Source of the DNA: JAXGPP01 sp040766885
Lineage (GTDB): Bacteria > Planctomycetota > Planctomycetia > Pirellulales > Thermoguttaceae
NCBI GenBank assembly: GCA_040766885.1
Contig: JAXGPP010000001.1
Coordinates: 248,001 to 312,000, forward strand
Direction: 5' to 3'
Length of the DNA: 64,000 bases
Part shown: positions 36,701 through 44,901 of the stretch, one piece after another
How positions within the stretch are numbered: the first letter of the stretch is position 1
How the letters are laid out: each line of letters starts with the position of its first letter
The notes under the pieces: model-generated
What the model was told of the DNA's origin: nothing
Seen by the model: only the letters and a program-made list of their open reading frames with translations
The model's database searches: none
Translations under genes and position numbers: made by a program

Positions 36701-38174
36701 GGACCAGCAGCGGCTCTTCTTCCTCCCGGTGTCCGTGCAGCCACTGTTCGAACTGATCGAGTACGATCAGGATCTTCGGCGGTGCCGATACTTCGCGGCG
36801 ACGCACGGCGGTGATCGCTTCTGCCAACCCCGTCGACTCGGGCAAATCCGGACAGGCACGCCGCAATGCCGCCAGCAACCGGCCTTCCGTTGCCCGATCG
36901 GTCGCCTCGACATACAACGGCGAGATTGCCTCCGACAGCCGCGGCAGCAGGCCCGCTTTCACCAGCGATGTCTTTCCGCAGCCGCTCGGACCATAAATCA
37001 GCCCGATCGGCGACGAGTCTTCTGGATCGCGCCGCTCCACGAAGCTCTTCCAGAACCGGATCGCTTCCGGCAAGCCGTTGCGGTCCCGCGGGCCGGGGAT
37101 CAACGCGAGAAAGAAGTCGGCGTCCTCGGCCCCGAACGATCGCAGCCCTTTGGGGACGATTCGGATTGCCTCGTAACTCGCGATCGCGCCACCCGAAGTT
37201 GCGGATATCGCCTGCATGCCGCCAACAGCCGGCGCCGGAGCGCGAGTCGCTGCCGGACGCGGACCGGCGGCCAACTCCAGCGAATCGTGATCTTTGACGA
37301 AAAGCTGCAAGTCCTCCGCCATATCGAGCGCTGTCGCATAGCGATCCGTGACTCGTTTGGCCATCGCCGTCAGGCAAATCCGTTCCAGGTCCTTGGAGAT
37401 GCTGTCGTCGCACTGCCGCAACGGTCGCGCGTCGGCCGTGGTAATCATTTCGAGGACGTCGGCCGCGACTTCGCTGCGGAACGGCCGCCGCCCGCTGAGC
37501 ATCTCATAAAGCACCACTCCCAAGCTGAACACGTCCGAGCGGCCATCAACGCGGTGTCCTTCCCCACGGGCCTGCTCCGGGCTCATGTATTCAGGGGTGC
37601 CGGCCGTGGCCGTCCGTTTGCCGAAATCATCCTCCTTCAGGGCCAGACCGAAATCGGTGACGTAGGGTCGCCCGGCGGAATCGAGCAGGATGTTGGCCGG
37701 CTTGATGTCGCGATGGACCACGCCGCGAAGGTGGGCGTAATGAAGGGCCTCGGCAATCGAGGCAAGCAAGGCCGCCGTCTCCACCTGCGAAGGCCGGGAC
37801 TGCCGAAGCCGAGTCGCCAGATCGGTTCCTTCGATGTACTTCGAGACGATGTAGCACAGGCCGTTCTCGGTGTGACCGACGTCGTATACCGGCACGATGC
37901 CCGGATGGTCGAGGCCCGCCACCACGCGGGCCTCCGTGAGATACTTCGCCAGGTCCTCGGGGCGCGAGACTCGGCGACTCTGGGGGACTTTGACGGCCAC
38001 AAGCCGGTCGAGTTGCTCGTCGCGGGCGAGATAGACCATTCCGAAGCCGCCGTGCCCCAGGAGCTTCTGCACACGGTATCGCCCGATTTGCTCCAGGCGG
38101 CTTATATCGCACGGCTGAGACGTCCCCGCCGCGTCCCAATCCATCGTCTTTGTTTCGCGCGCGTGGTCCGTCAT
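33756..38174 (-). CDS. Ser/Thr protein kinase - STAND-like ATPase - TM - FGE-sulfatase-like fusion
   Basis: 1,472 residues. Kinase domain (about 31-293): Gly loop LGHGGFGMVYLA, VAVK (K62), HRDIKPAN (154-161), DFG (174-176), GTPEYMSPEQ. P-loop ATPase (about 345-700): Walker A GPSGCGKTSLV (395-405), Walker B ILIVLDQFEQWL, close to the nSTAND1 type found in signalling and conflict proteins. A single TM helix (YYLVRVAGVLALLLVIGWGI) follows a basic stretch; then a helical domain with TPR/HEAT-like character; then a C-terminal FGE-sulfatase fold (last 260 residues: ACEVTIEQYERFD, YRLPTLEEWLAACRAGG, GVWDIYGNVWEWASD, HRIGFRIAR). The FGE catalytic Cys pair is not evident, so it is probably a ligand-binding fold. 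The layout suggests a transmembrane sensor: outside binding, inside ATPase switch and kinase. Its 3' end overlaps the convergent glycosyltransferase. Confidence 0.9.
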   Translation of the reverse strand: MTDHARETKTMDWDAAGTSQPCDISRLEQIGRYRVQKLLGHGGFGMVYLARDEQLDRLVAVKVPQSRRVSRPEDLAKYLTEARVVAGLDHPGIVPVYDVGHTENGLCYIVSKYIEGTDLATRLRQSRPSQVETAALLASIAEALHYAHLRGVVHRDIKPANILLDSAGRPYVTDFGLALKEDDFGKRTATAGTPEYMSPEQARGEGHRVDGRSDVFSLGVVLYEMLSGRRPFRSEVAADVLEMITTADARPLRQCDDSISKDLERICLTAMAKRVTDRYATALDMAEDLQLFVKDHDSLELAAGPRPAATRAPAPAVGGMQAISATSGGAIASYEAIRIVPKGLRSFGAEDADFFLALIPGPRDRNGLPEAIRFWKSFVERRDPEDSSPIGLIYGPSGCGKTSLVKAGLLPRLSEAISPLYVEATDRATEGRLLAALRRACPDLPESTGLAEAITAVRRREVSAPPKILIVLDQFEQWLHGHREEEEPLLVRALRQCDGIRVQCLLMVRDDFWMGTTRLMRQLEIPLLEGQNSAPVDVFGLRHARNVLAGFGRAYGAIPERADELTSLQKAFLSQAVSGLAQDGRVIPVRLAVFAEMMKNRPWVPATLKQVGGAEGIGATFLEETFCAATAPPRHRLHQRAAKEVLKALLPADESEIRGRMRPYAELQEVSGYGRQARDFAELVEILDGELRLVTPAEREEATGDGTGTAAGPPVPCLQLTHDYLVPSLREWLDRKQKETRRGRAELYLAERAAGWKTRRRSRDLPAWWEFLAIGLYTRYSQWTDTQAAMMRRAARYYLVRVAGVLALLLVIGWGIVETHARTKVNGLLESLAVVDTAEVPQVLKEMEAYGRWAIPRLKVNSFASRTTPRSRLHQNLARWHFGVVTPEDQAWIEDEFRSASPVEARIIAEELRRSGAEAVERMWAALGRSTAHQEILAIATLLARQSPGDPRWQEHAAAVARALMTAGPLDVPGWVDNLEPVGTRLTAPLRELFTGSSPAAPESSRQDRLEQRHLAAAALGRLLRGDQEQLASLLVYYAADASEFFSFLEPLNLDRAAAARRLREHIEKATLSVAEQQEPAEGGSAPYPLSSAASIANGIAALLLLDGDRDRLRSSLELADDRTLRSTLIYRLNQLGVPPEVPEGMLVAERSPEIRAGLLLALGEYSATSLPRNLLQSVGAEVVRSCSSPDGGEHAAAVWLARRWELPAPAGKPSRDERECWYSGPHGHVLVGIHGQTDHTFAIGACEVTIEQYERFDSSYRQSREVPLNQYAARNAPANCPAITISALDAMAYCNWLSENDDLTSDQQCYEEVSPGRWKLRDDFLQRTGYRLPTLEEWLAACRAGGITDYSFGSDVSLLGGYAWYFGNSRSDGQHRVQPVGLLKPNELGVWDIYGNVWEWASDPADSDASFLCGGSCDNDPLDLRATRPIGKVVNYTREHRIGFRIARTLAPDETPVSQHALILREARRGE

Positions 38175-38400
38175 GGCAGAACCCGTGTTGGATGCACTCC
38201 CTCATAGAGGGGTTGTGGACGGAGTCCAGCTTGCAGCCCCGTTGACCGCTGAAGAGAATGGCTACTGACCTGTGCGAGGGGGGCGGGCTTGTTGTTGCTC
38301 CGCGCACAGGCTACCAGCCGGTTGCCCGGGTGGCGGAAAATTCGGCTCGGCTGCCGCCCGCTGAGCCTGTGATCGCCGACCTTTGCATGAAAGCCACAAC

Positions 38401-41115
38401 ATGGACGATAACCGAAGCATCCCCGAACAGACGATGGTCGTCATTCTGGCCGCCGGCAAGGGTACGCGAATGGGCCGCAGTGATCTGGTCAAGGTTTGTT
38501 TTGAGATTGACTCGGTGCCGGCGATCAACCGCATGATCACCGTGTTCAAACGCCAGCGGTTTCGCCGCTTTATGGTGGTGGTCGGCGCGCGAGCCGACCA
38601 GGTGCTGGAGACGGTCAGCCGGGAACATCCCGGAGTGCTTTACGTCCATCAGGAGCCCCAGCTTGGCACCGGCCACGCCGCCAAGATCGCGGCCGAGGCG
38701 CTCGAGACGGCCGGATACCAGGGCTACGTCCTCGTGACCATGGGCGACAAGTACCTGGAAGAAGCGGCGCTCGACGCGCTGGTGTGCGGCTACGTGAAGC
38801 AGCGCGCCGACATGGCCCTATTGACGCTTCCGCGGAGCAAGGCGACCGATGGGTCGACGGGCCGCGTGTTTGTCGACGAAGATGGCCGGGCACTCGATAT
38901 CATCGAACGAGTCGACTTGGCGCGGCAGATGATCGCCGACGAGCTTCGCCAGCGGCTGGCAGGTCCCGACAACATCGATAAGCAGGCCATTCTCGACGCG
39001 GTTGCCGCTCATCTGCCGCGCGTCGACAAGCAGCAGGTTGCTGTCGGCGATCTGCTGATGCTGGCCAAGGGTAGCGGCAGCCTTGATCGCGGCAAACTCG
39101 AAGAACTCCTCCGCGCCGACAAGTATAACCTGCGCATCGACGGCAAGTGCTATAACGGCAAGCAGATCGACAAGCTCGCCACCGGCGTGAATCCGAGTCT
39201 CTACCTGATGGGTTCCGATGTCTTCTATCACGGCGTCGGCCTGGTCCGCAATGACAACGCCCAAGGAGAGTACTACATCACCGATCTGGTGCGGCTGCTT
39301 TCCGGAGTCCGCGATTCGCAGGGGGAGCCGCGCTACCGGGTTCAAGCAGTGCCGGCCGCGCACGCACACTGGGTGCAAGGCTTCAATTCGCCCGACGAGT
39401 TGCTGGCGATCCAGGACTATGTCCGTCGGACGAAGGTCGATCAGACGGCGGTCGACGTGCTCGCGCGGCCGCAGCTCAATGTCAGTCAATATGCCACGGT
39501 CCGCGACTGGCTGGCCAGGATCGAATCGGCTCGCCCAAGCTTGAGACGCTGGCTGCACCAGATTTACGGCGACCACGAGGACCTCCACCGCCAGAAATGC
39601 CGCGACCTTGTGGGGGTGCTCGAGTGCTACGGCAAGCGGTTCGGAATGGACGAGAAGGTCTGCGTCGTCCGCGCGCCGGGCCGAGTGAATCTCATGGGCC
39701 GGCACATCGACCACCGCGGTGGGATGACGAACTTCCTGGCCATCGATCGCGAAACGCTCGCCGTGGCCGGCATCCGCGACGACGACAGCGTGGTGGCCGT
39801 GAACACGCAACCTGGCAAGTTCAAGCCCGTCGAGTTCCGCATCTCCGAACTGATCGGCCGTTTTGCCTGGAGCGACTGGCTGGATTTCGTCAACAGCGAG
39901 TGGGTCCGCAACATGGTCTATGTCACGGCGGGTGATTGGGGAAACTACATTAAAGCCGCCACACTGCGCCTACAACATCGTTATCAGGATGTGCGCATCC
40001 GTGGTTTCAACATGGCTTTGGCGGGGAATGTGCCGATCGCCGCCGGGTTGAGCAGCAGTTCCACGATCGTCGTCGCCACCCTTCAGGCCGCCATTGCACT
40101 GAACAGCTTCAACCTCACCAGTCAGCAGTTCATCGACCTCTGCGGAGAAGGGGAGTGGTTTGTCGGCTCACGCGGCGGGGCGGGCGATCACGCGGCCATC
40201 TATCTTGGGCAGCGTGGGAAGATCGCGCACGTCGGATACTTGCCGTTCCGCGTCGAGAAGATCCTTGACGGCCCGCGGGACTACCAACTCATCGTGGCCA
40301 ACAGCCACATCAAGGCCGCCAAGAGCGCTTCCGCCCGTGACCAGTTCAACTCGCGAATCGCGGGCTACAACCTCGGATTGGCGTTGCTCAAGCAGCGCTG
40401 CCCGGAAATCGCACCCGCAGTTGAGTATCTCCGCGACCTGACCCCCGACAAGCTCGGCTGCCCGCCGAGCGAGATCTACCGCTGCCTGCTCAAGGTGCCG
40501 GAGACCATGACCCGGCGGGATTTCCAGGCGACGCTTTCCAAGGAGCACCACGCGCTCATGGAGGCCAACTTCGCCACTCACGCCGAGCCGGACTGCTACC
40601 GGCCGCGAGGAGTGCTCCTGTTCGGTGTGGCGGAGATGATGCGGAGCCGGATGTGCGTCGAGCTTCTGGAAAAGGGCGACGTCCAGGGCTTCGGTGAGCT
40701 GATGAAGATCAGCCACGACGGCGACCGCGTGAGCCGTCCGGGACCTGAGGGGCGCTACGAGTTCGTGCAGAACGACTCCAGCGACGAATTGCTGCGGCGG
40801 CTCATCGCCGATCTCGCAAGCGAGAATCCCGAGCGAGTGCTCCGCGCCCAGTTGGCCATGCAGCCCGGCGACTACGCCTGCAGTACACCGGAGATCGATG
40901 AGATGGTCGATGTTGCCTGCTCCGTGCCCGGAGTAGCCGGCGCTCAGATTGCCGGAGCAGGACTCGGCGGCTGTGTGATGATCCTGGCCCGCGACGAAAG
41001 CATCGCTGCCGTCCGCAAGGCTCTCAGTGCACGATACTATCGCCCGCGCGGTCTGGAGCCCGCCGCCGTTCCCTGTATCACGGTTGAAGGGGCAGGGTTG
41101 GCCGAGTTCCACTAG
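38401..41115 (+). CDS. Bifunctional sugar nucleotidyltransferase / GHMP sugar kinase (layout as in FKP)
   Basis: 904 residues from the ATG at 38401 (a TTG at 38383 is in frame). The N-terminal half is a GlmU-like nucleotidyltransferase: VVILAAGKGTRMG (residues 13-25), QEPQLGTGHAAKIAAEAL, LVTMGDKYLEEAALDAL, GSTGRVFVDEDGRALDIIER. The C-terminal half (from about 420) is a galactokinase-type GHMP kinase: VVRAPGRVNLMGRHIDHRGG, PIAAGLSSSSTIV, SRGGAGDHAAIYLG and GAGLGGCVMILA (about 851). The pair would phosphorylate a free sugar at C1 and activate it to an NDP-sugar, a salvage logic known from FKP, though the domains here look GlmU- and GalK-like. In the galactokinase signature the sugar-contacting Glu (G-E-H) is Arg (G-R-H), so the substrate is probably not galactose. 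It would feed nearby glycosyltransferases. Confidence 0.88.
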   Translation: MDDNRSIPEQTMVVILAAGKGTRMGRSDLVKVCFEIDSVPAINRMITVFKRQRFRRFMVVVGARADQVLETVSREHPGVLYVHQEPQLGTGHAAKIAAEALETAGYQGYVLVTMGDKYLEEAALDALVCGYVKQRADMALLTLPRSKATDGSTGRVFVDEDGRALDIIERVDLARQMIADELRQRLAGPDNIDKQAILDAVAAHLPRVDKQQVAVGDLLMLAKGSGSLDRGKLEELLRADKYNLRIDGKCYNGKQIDKLATGVNPSLYLMGSDVFYHGVGLVRNDNAQGEYYITDLVRLLSGVRDSQGEPRYRVQAVPAAHAHWVQGFNSPDELLAIQDYVRRTKVDQTAVDVLARPQLNVSQYATVRDWLARIESARPSLRRWLHQIYGDHEDLHRQKCRDLVGVLECYGKRFGMDEKVCVVRAPGRVNLMGRHIDHRGGMTNFLAIDRETLAVAGIRDDDSVVAVNTQPGKFKPVEFRISELIGRFAWSDWLDFVNSEWVRNMVYVTAGDWGNYIKAATLRLQHRYQDVRIRGFNMALAGNVPIAAGLSSSSTIVVATLQAAIALNSFNLTSQQFIDLCGEGEWFVGSRGGAGDHAAIYLGQRGKIAHVGYLPFRVEKILDGPRDYQLIVANSHIKAAKSASARDQFNSRIAGYNLGLALLKQRCPEIAPAVEYLRDLTPDKLGCPPSEIYRCLLKVPETMTRRDFQATLSKEHHALMEANFATHAEPDCYRPRGVLLFGVAEMMRSRMCVELLEKGDVQGFGELMKISHDGDRVSRPGPEGRYEFVQNDSSDELLRRLIADLASENPERVLRAQLAMQPGDYACSTPEIDEMVDVACSVPGVAGAQIAGAGLGGCVMILARDESIAAVRKALSARYYRPRGLEPAAVPCITVEGAGLAEFH

Positions 41116-41141
41116 CGAACGGAAATCCTGTTCCGGACTGT

Positions 41142-41867
41142 TCACTCCTCGGGCTCGATCGTACCCTGCCGGGCAAGCTGTCGGCTGGCGATCCAGCACA
41201 AGGTCGCCCACACCAGGCCGGCTGTCCATCCGGCAAGCACATCGGTCGGGTAGTGCACGCCCAGATATACCCGGCTGAAGCCGATCATACCCGTCAACAG
41301 CATCGCGACGAGCATGAGGTACAGCTTGACCAGGCGGCGGCTGACGACTCGGGTGAGCAGCGCCCCCAGAGTCAGGTAGACAACGGCCGAGAGCATCGCG
41401 TGGCCGCTGGGAAAGCTGCTCGTGTACACGTGTGCCAAGTGCGGAACCACGCTCGGCCGCGGGCGGTCGAAATGCCCTTTGAGCAACTGGCTGATGGCGG
41501 CGCCGCCAAGGGTTGCCGCCAGCAGCCATACCAACGTGCGTGTCTTCCCTTCCAGCCACAGGAAGCCCGCCGCACTAAAGACAACCATCGCCACCACGAC
41601 GACACCGCCCAAACCGGTAATGTCGCGCATCGCCTCCTCGACCCAACCGGGTCCACGTGGATCACCGGGGTTTACCGGGTTGCGCAGCGATCGGACCACC
41701 GCTTCATCGATGGCGGCCGTCGAGCCTTCATTCACCTCGTCGGCCAGTTCAACGAATCCCCATGTTCCGGCGACCACAACGAGCGCTGAGACCAAGATCA
41801 CCGGCTGGTGATTGCCGAGCCATGCGGCGCCTCGCAATACCCGTCGTGCTGTCTGCTGCCAGGACAT
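41142..41867 (-). CDS. PAP2-family membrane phosphatase
   Basis: 241 residues from the ATG at 41867, which has a full AAGGAGG seven bases upstream; the longer frame start at 41972 is rejected. Five to six TM helices and the three PAP2 signatures: KGHFDRPRP, PSGHAMLSAVVY and SRVYLGVHYPTDVLAGW. Family members remove phosphate from lipid phosphates such as undecaprenyl pyrophosphate or phosphatidic acid on the outer face of the membrane. Recycling of the lipid carrier for cell-wall or surface-glycan synthesis would fit the neighbourhood, but the substrate is not shown by sequence. It is convergent with the nucleotidyltransferase/kinase gene, with a gap of only 26 bases. Confidence 0.93.
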   Translation of the reverse strand: MSWQQTARRVLRGAAWLGNHQPVILVSALVVVAGTWGFVELADEVNEGSTAAIDEAVVRSLRNPVNPGDPRGPGWVEEAMRDITGLGGVVVVAMVVFSAAGFLWLEGKTRTLVWLLAATLGGAAISQLLKGHFDRPRPSVVPHLAHVYTSSFPSGHAMLSAVVYLTLGALLTRVVSRRLVKLYLMLVAMLLTGMIGFSRVYLGVHYPTDVLAGWTAGLVWATLCWIASRQLARQGTIEPEE

Positions 41868-42091
41868 GGGCCCTCCTTTTTGGCAACCTGAAACGTGTCG
41901 TGGGAATCGACTGTAGGACAACTCACGGACTATTATAGCCAGCTCTAAACCCGGTGGTGGTAGGAGCTTCACTTAAGGTCGCCTAATGGAACCGCCTAGA
42001 GGGGTTTCTCTCCTTCCCGATGCTCGGATGACGGGCGGTGGTATAAAATGTCGCAATTGCGGCTGGCGCTGGTCACCCGCAGGAGTGACTG

Positions 42092-43102
42092 ATGCGTGTG
42101 CAATGGGAGCCTGGGGTCAACGAAATGGAGATTCTGCGTCAGAAATTCGAGGCTCAGAGCATTATTGGCGCCTCGGATGCGATGATGGCCGTCTTTCGCC
42201 ATGTTGAGCGTGTGGCCAACACCGACGCCACGGTGCTGATCCGTGGTGAGTCCGGCACCGGTAAGGAACTGGTAGCCGAAGCGGTTCACCGTTGCAGCGC
42301 CCGTTGCGAGGGGCCCTTCATGGCGATCAACGTCGCCGCTGTCCCTGAGACGCTCGTCGAAAGTGAGCTTTTCGGCCACGTGGACGGCGCTTTCACTGGA
42401 GCAGACAAACGGCGGTTGGGTCGCTTCGAGGCAGCGCACGGAGGGACGCTATTCATCGACGAGATCGGCGACCTCAAGCTTACCTCTCAGGCCAAGCTGC
42501 TCCGCGTCATGGAGAGTCGCAAGATCTCGCCGGTCGGCAGCAACGAATTGCGTGATATCGATGTGCGGTTGATCTTTGCCACGAACCGCGATTTGGAGCA
42601 GATGGTCGCCGTGGGTCAATTCCGCGAAGACCTGTACTATCGAATCAACGTGGTCATGGTGGACTTGCCGCCGCTCCGCAAGCGGCAGGACGACATCGCA
42701 CTGCTGGTCGAGCACCTGCTGGATGAGTTTTGTCAGGCCAACGGCAAGCCGCGGCTCATGCCGGATGAACAGCTCCAGCAGTTTCTCGTCACCCATTACT
42801 GGCCAGGCAATGTCCGCCAGCTTCGCAATTGCATCGAGAGCATGGTGGTCATGGCCGAGGGACCGATTCTGACCATCGATGATCTTCCCCGCGGGGTTCG
42901 CAACCACGGCCCGGAGGTGGTGGAGGATTTCGAGATTCCTCCCGACCTGACACTGGAAGACATCGAGAAGGCGACGGTACTTGAGCGTCTCGACCGTTTT
43001 GGCGGAAATCGTACGCAAGCCGCCGAATCGCTCGGAATCTCAGTTCGTACTCTTCAGCGCCGCCTGAAACGCTGGGACGCGGACCGCGAGGCGGTCAGCT
43101 AG
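42092..43102 (+). CDS. Sigma-54 activator (AAA+ with Fis-type HTH, no receiver)
   Basis: 336 residues; AGGAG lies seven bases before the ATG. It starts almost directly with the AAA+ domain: Walker A GESGTGKE, the sigma-54 contact loop GAFTGA, Walker B LFIDEIGD, sensor ATNRDL, both arginines in FREDLYYR and LPPLRKRQDDI. The C-terminus is a Fis-type HTH (GGNRTQAAESLGISVRTLQR). There is no N-terminal receiver, GAF or PAS domain, so activity must be set by expression, partner binding or oligomerisation. All residues for ATP hydrolysis and sigma-54 remodelling are present, in contrast to the paralogue at 48436-49860. It is divergent from the PAP2 gene; no target is visible in the window. Confidence 0.93.
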   Translation: MRVQWEPGVNEMEILRQKFEAQSIIGASDAMMAVFRHVERVANTDATVLIRGESGTGKELVAEAVHRCSARCEGPFMAINVAAVPETLVESELFGHVDGAFTGADKRRLGRFEAAHGGTLFIDEIGDLKLTSQAKLLRVMESRKISPVGSNELRDIDVRLIFATNRDLEQMVAVGQFREDLYYRINVVMVDLPPLRKRQDDIALLVEHLLDEFCQANGKPRLMPDEQLQQFLVTHYWPGNVRQLRNCIESMVVMAEGPILTIDDLPRGVRNHGPEVVEDFEIPPDLTLEDIEKATVLERLDRFGGNRTQAAESLGISVRTLQRRLKRWDADREAVS

Positions 43103-43172
43103 ATGCGGCAATCGCCCGTATTTCGCCGCGTTTGACCCAAGCTTGCCGGCCGGTCCAGCTTTGAGTTTGCAG

Positions 43173-43201
43173 CATCCGGCGGCGACCCCGGCCGCCGGAT
43201 G
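43173..43201. terminator. Hairpin between convergent genes, possible bidirectional terminator
   Basis: A perfect 11-bp stem (CATCCGGCGGC / GCCGCCGGATG) with a 7-base loop sits 71 bases after the sigma-54 activator and 47 bases from the end of the convergent PDZ gene. There is no clear T-run, so termination is probable rather than certain. Confidence 0.55.
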
Positions 43202-43247
43202 TGCTTTGGATTCACGGGCTCGAAAGACCGCCTCGAGGCCGCAAAGA

Positions 43248-44765
43248 CTACCGCACGCCTTCAGCCGTGCTGCGAGTGGAGTCTGTCTCGCCGGCACCCA
43301 GTTGGTCGGGCGAGCGGCGATCGCCAATAGCTCCGCGCAAATCGTCCGATGTCTGCTCAACCGCCTCACTTTGGGGACGAACGGCGTCGCCGACTACTTC
43401 CCCCTGCGGACTCGGGACCGTGCCCGGCGACGCGTTCTCGACGAGCGGCTGTCGCATTACCTGTCTTTCGACACGGCCTGGCTCTACATCCGTTACCGCT
43501 GAGGGTGCCGCCAACTGACGTTCGGCGTCAGCCGCGCTAAAAATGTGTTGATGCGGAGCAGGTACGGTTTCCAGGGACTGAATCTGCTGGCCGCGGAGGA
43601 TCTGGACCCCCACCGGCTGGCCAATCTGGCTACGGTCGATAAACCGGGTCACGGCCTCAGGCGTCGGAACGGCGATTCCGTTGAGCGACAGAATCCGGTC
43701 GCCCACGAGCAAGCCGCTGCGGGCCGCGGGGCCGTCGGGTTGAACCTCAGTCACGACCACACCACCCAGTGGATGCTGGTTCACACGCACTCCAATTGCC
43801 GGTGGAGCGGTAGCGGCGCCCGGCGCGACGCTGCCCGCCGTAGTGGCGGTTGCGCCGCCGATAGCAACCGTGCCAGAATTGGTGAGTGGCCCAACCGGAA
43901 GTACGTTGGGCCCCAGCGTACCGAGCAGGATGTGGTCGTAAACGGCGATCGGGTCGTTCAGCCCACCAAGGCGATCTACCCACGGTACAGCGACCGCACC
44001 GGGTACTGCACCACTGAAGATGTTCAAGCCGCCGCTTACCGGGGCCGACGGCCCGTCAATGCCCAGATTGGGATTGACTGCTGCCTCACTGCCGACTGTG
44101 CCGGTAGCGCCTAGCCTCGCCGCATCTTCCGGTCGCACGACGCCAGCGGCTGCTCCGGCGCCCTCCACGCCCGGCTGCATAGCGGCGTCGCGATTCGTGC
44201 GTGCGTCGTTGCCGGTTGCGGTTCCCACCGAGCCAGGAAGGCCAGCGTTGGGAGTGCGGATGCTGTCGGCGCCGATCACGGCGTCCGTTCGGTCCAATCC
44301 GGCATTACCGCCGAGTTCTCGGGCCCCGCCGATGCTCGGCGCGATGCCGGCTGGCGATCGCGGGTTGACAGAACCGCCCGTACCGGTTCCGGCCGCAGCC
44401 GCATTTCCGCCGATCTCTCCAGCAATGCCACCGCGCGACGCGTTGCCAATACCCGAACCCGAGGTTGCGGCGCTACCGATACCCGAGTTGGAGGCTGCAG
44501 CACCCCCGATACCCGACCCCGAGGCAGCCGTACCGCCAATGCCGGAACTGGAATTCGCAGTACTACCGGCCACACCACTGCCGCCGGCACTGACTCCGGC
44601 ACCTCCCCCGCTTCCAATGCTAGCGCCACCTGCCGCACCGCCGGCCGCTCCACCGCCACCGCCACCCTGACCAAACACGGGTGATGAAATGAGCAGGATT
44701 GTCGCGACTAGCGTCGTCGCCCCGCCAATCAAAGTGGCAGGCCTGTTTCGTTGATTGTATCGCAT
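43248..44765 (-). CDS. Secreted Gly/Ser/Ala-rich protein with a PDZ domain
   Basis: 505 residues from the ATG at 44765 (AGGAG 9 bases upstream); the frame opens earlier but lies in the preceding kinase gene. The signal peptide is TLIGGATTLVATILLISSP followed by VFGQ. Residues about 35-115 are a low-complexity stretch of Gly, Ala and Ser with recurring SGIGG-type units. A middle part of unknown fold follows (VPWVDRLGGLNDPIAVYDHI). A PDZ domain lies at about 350-420 (GGVVVTEVQPDGPAARSGLL, GDRILSLNGIAVPTPEAV). The C-terminus is polar and likely disordered. PDZ domains bind protein C-termini; no protease domain accompanies it, so it is probably a scaffold or matrix protein. It lies 136 bases after the histidine kinase gene in the same direction. 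Confidence 0.85.
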   Translation of the reverse strand: MRYNQRNRPATLIGGATTLVATILLISSPVFGQGGGGGGAAGGAAGGASIGSGGGAGVSAGGSGVAGSTANSSSGIGGTAASGSGIGGAAASNSGIGSAATSGSGIGNASRGGIAGEIGGNAAAAGTGTGGSVNPRSPAGIAPSIGGARELGGNAGLDRTDAVIGADSIRTPNAGLPGSVGTATGNDARTNRDAAMQPGVEGAGAAAGVVRPEDAARLGATGTVGSEAAVNPNLGIDGPSAPVSGGLNIFSGAVPGAVAVPWVDRLGGLNDPIAVYDHILLGTLGPNVLPVGPLTNSGTVAIGGATATTAGSVAPGAATAPPAIGVRVNQHPLGGVVVTEVQPDGPAARSGLLVGDRILSLNGIAVPTPEAVTRFIDRSQIGQPVGVQILRGQQIQSLETVPAPHQHIFSAADAERQLAAPSAVTDVEPGRVERQVMRQPLVENASPGTVPSPQGEVVGDAVRPQSEAVEQTSDDLRGAIGDRRSPDQLGAGETDSTRSTAEGVR

Positions 44766-44901
44766 CTTCTTGTCTCCTGATTCTTGGGAAGTCCCAGAAG
44801 TCCGTCCATGGAACGACTCGTTTCGCAGAGGAGCAAATCCGGCGCCGGACGGGCAAGCGATCAGGAAACACCGAGTCACGAGCCGGCAAACATCGCCCGA
44901 T

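Noticed and set aside
36009..38207. 732-codon plus-strand frame opposite the kinase
   Set aside because: Exactly antisense to the kinase and ATPase motifs; Arg/Pro-rich shadow of GC-rich coding DNA.
40168..41559. 463-codon minus-strand frame opposite the sugar kinase
   Set aside because: Antisense to conserved GHMP motifs and extends through the PAP2 gene out of frame.
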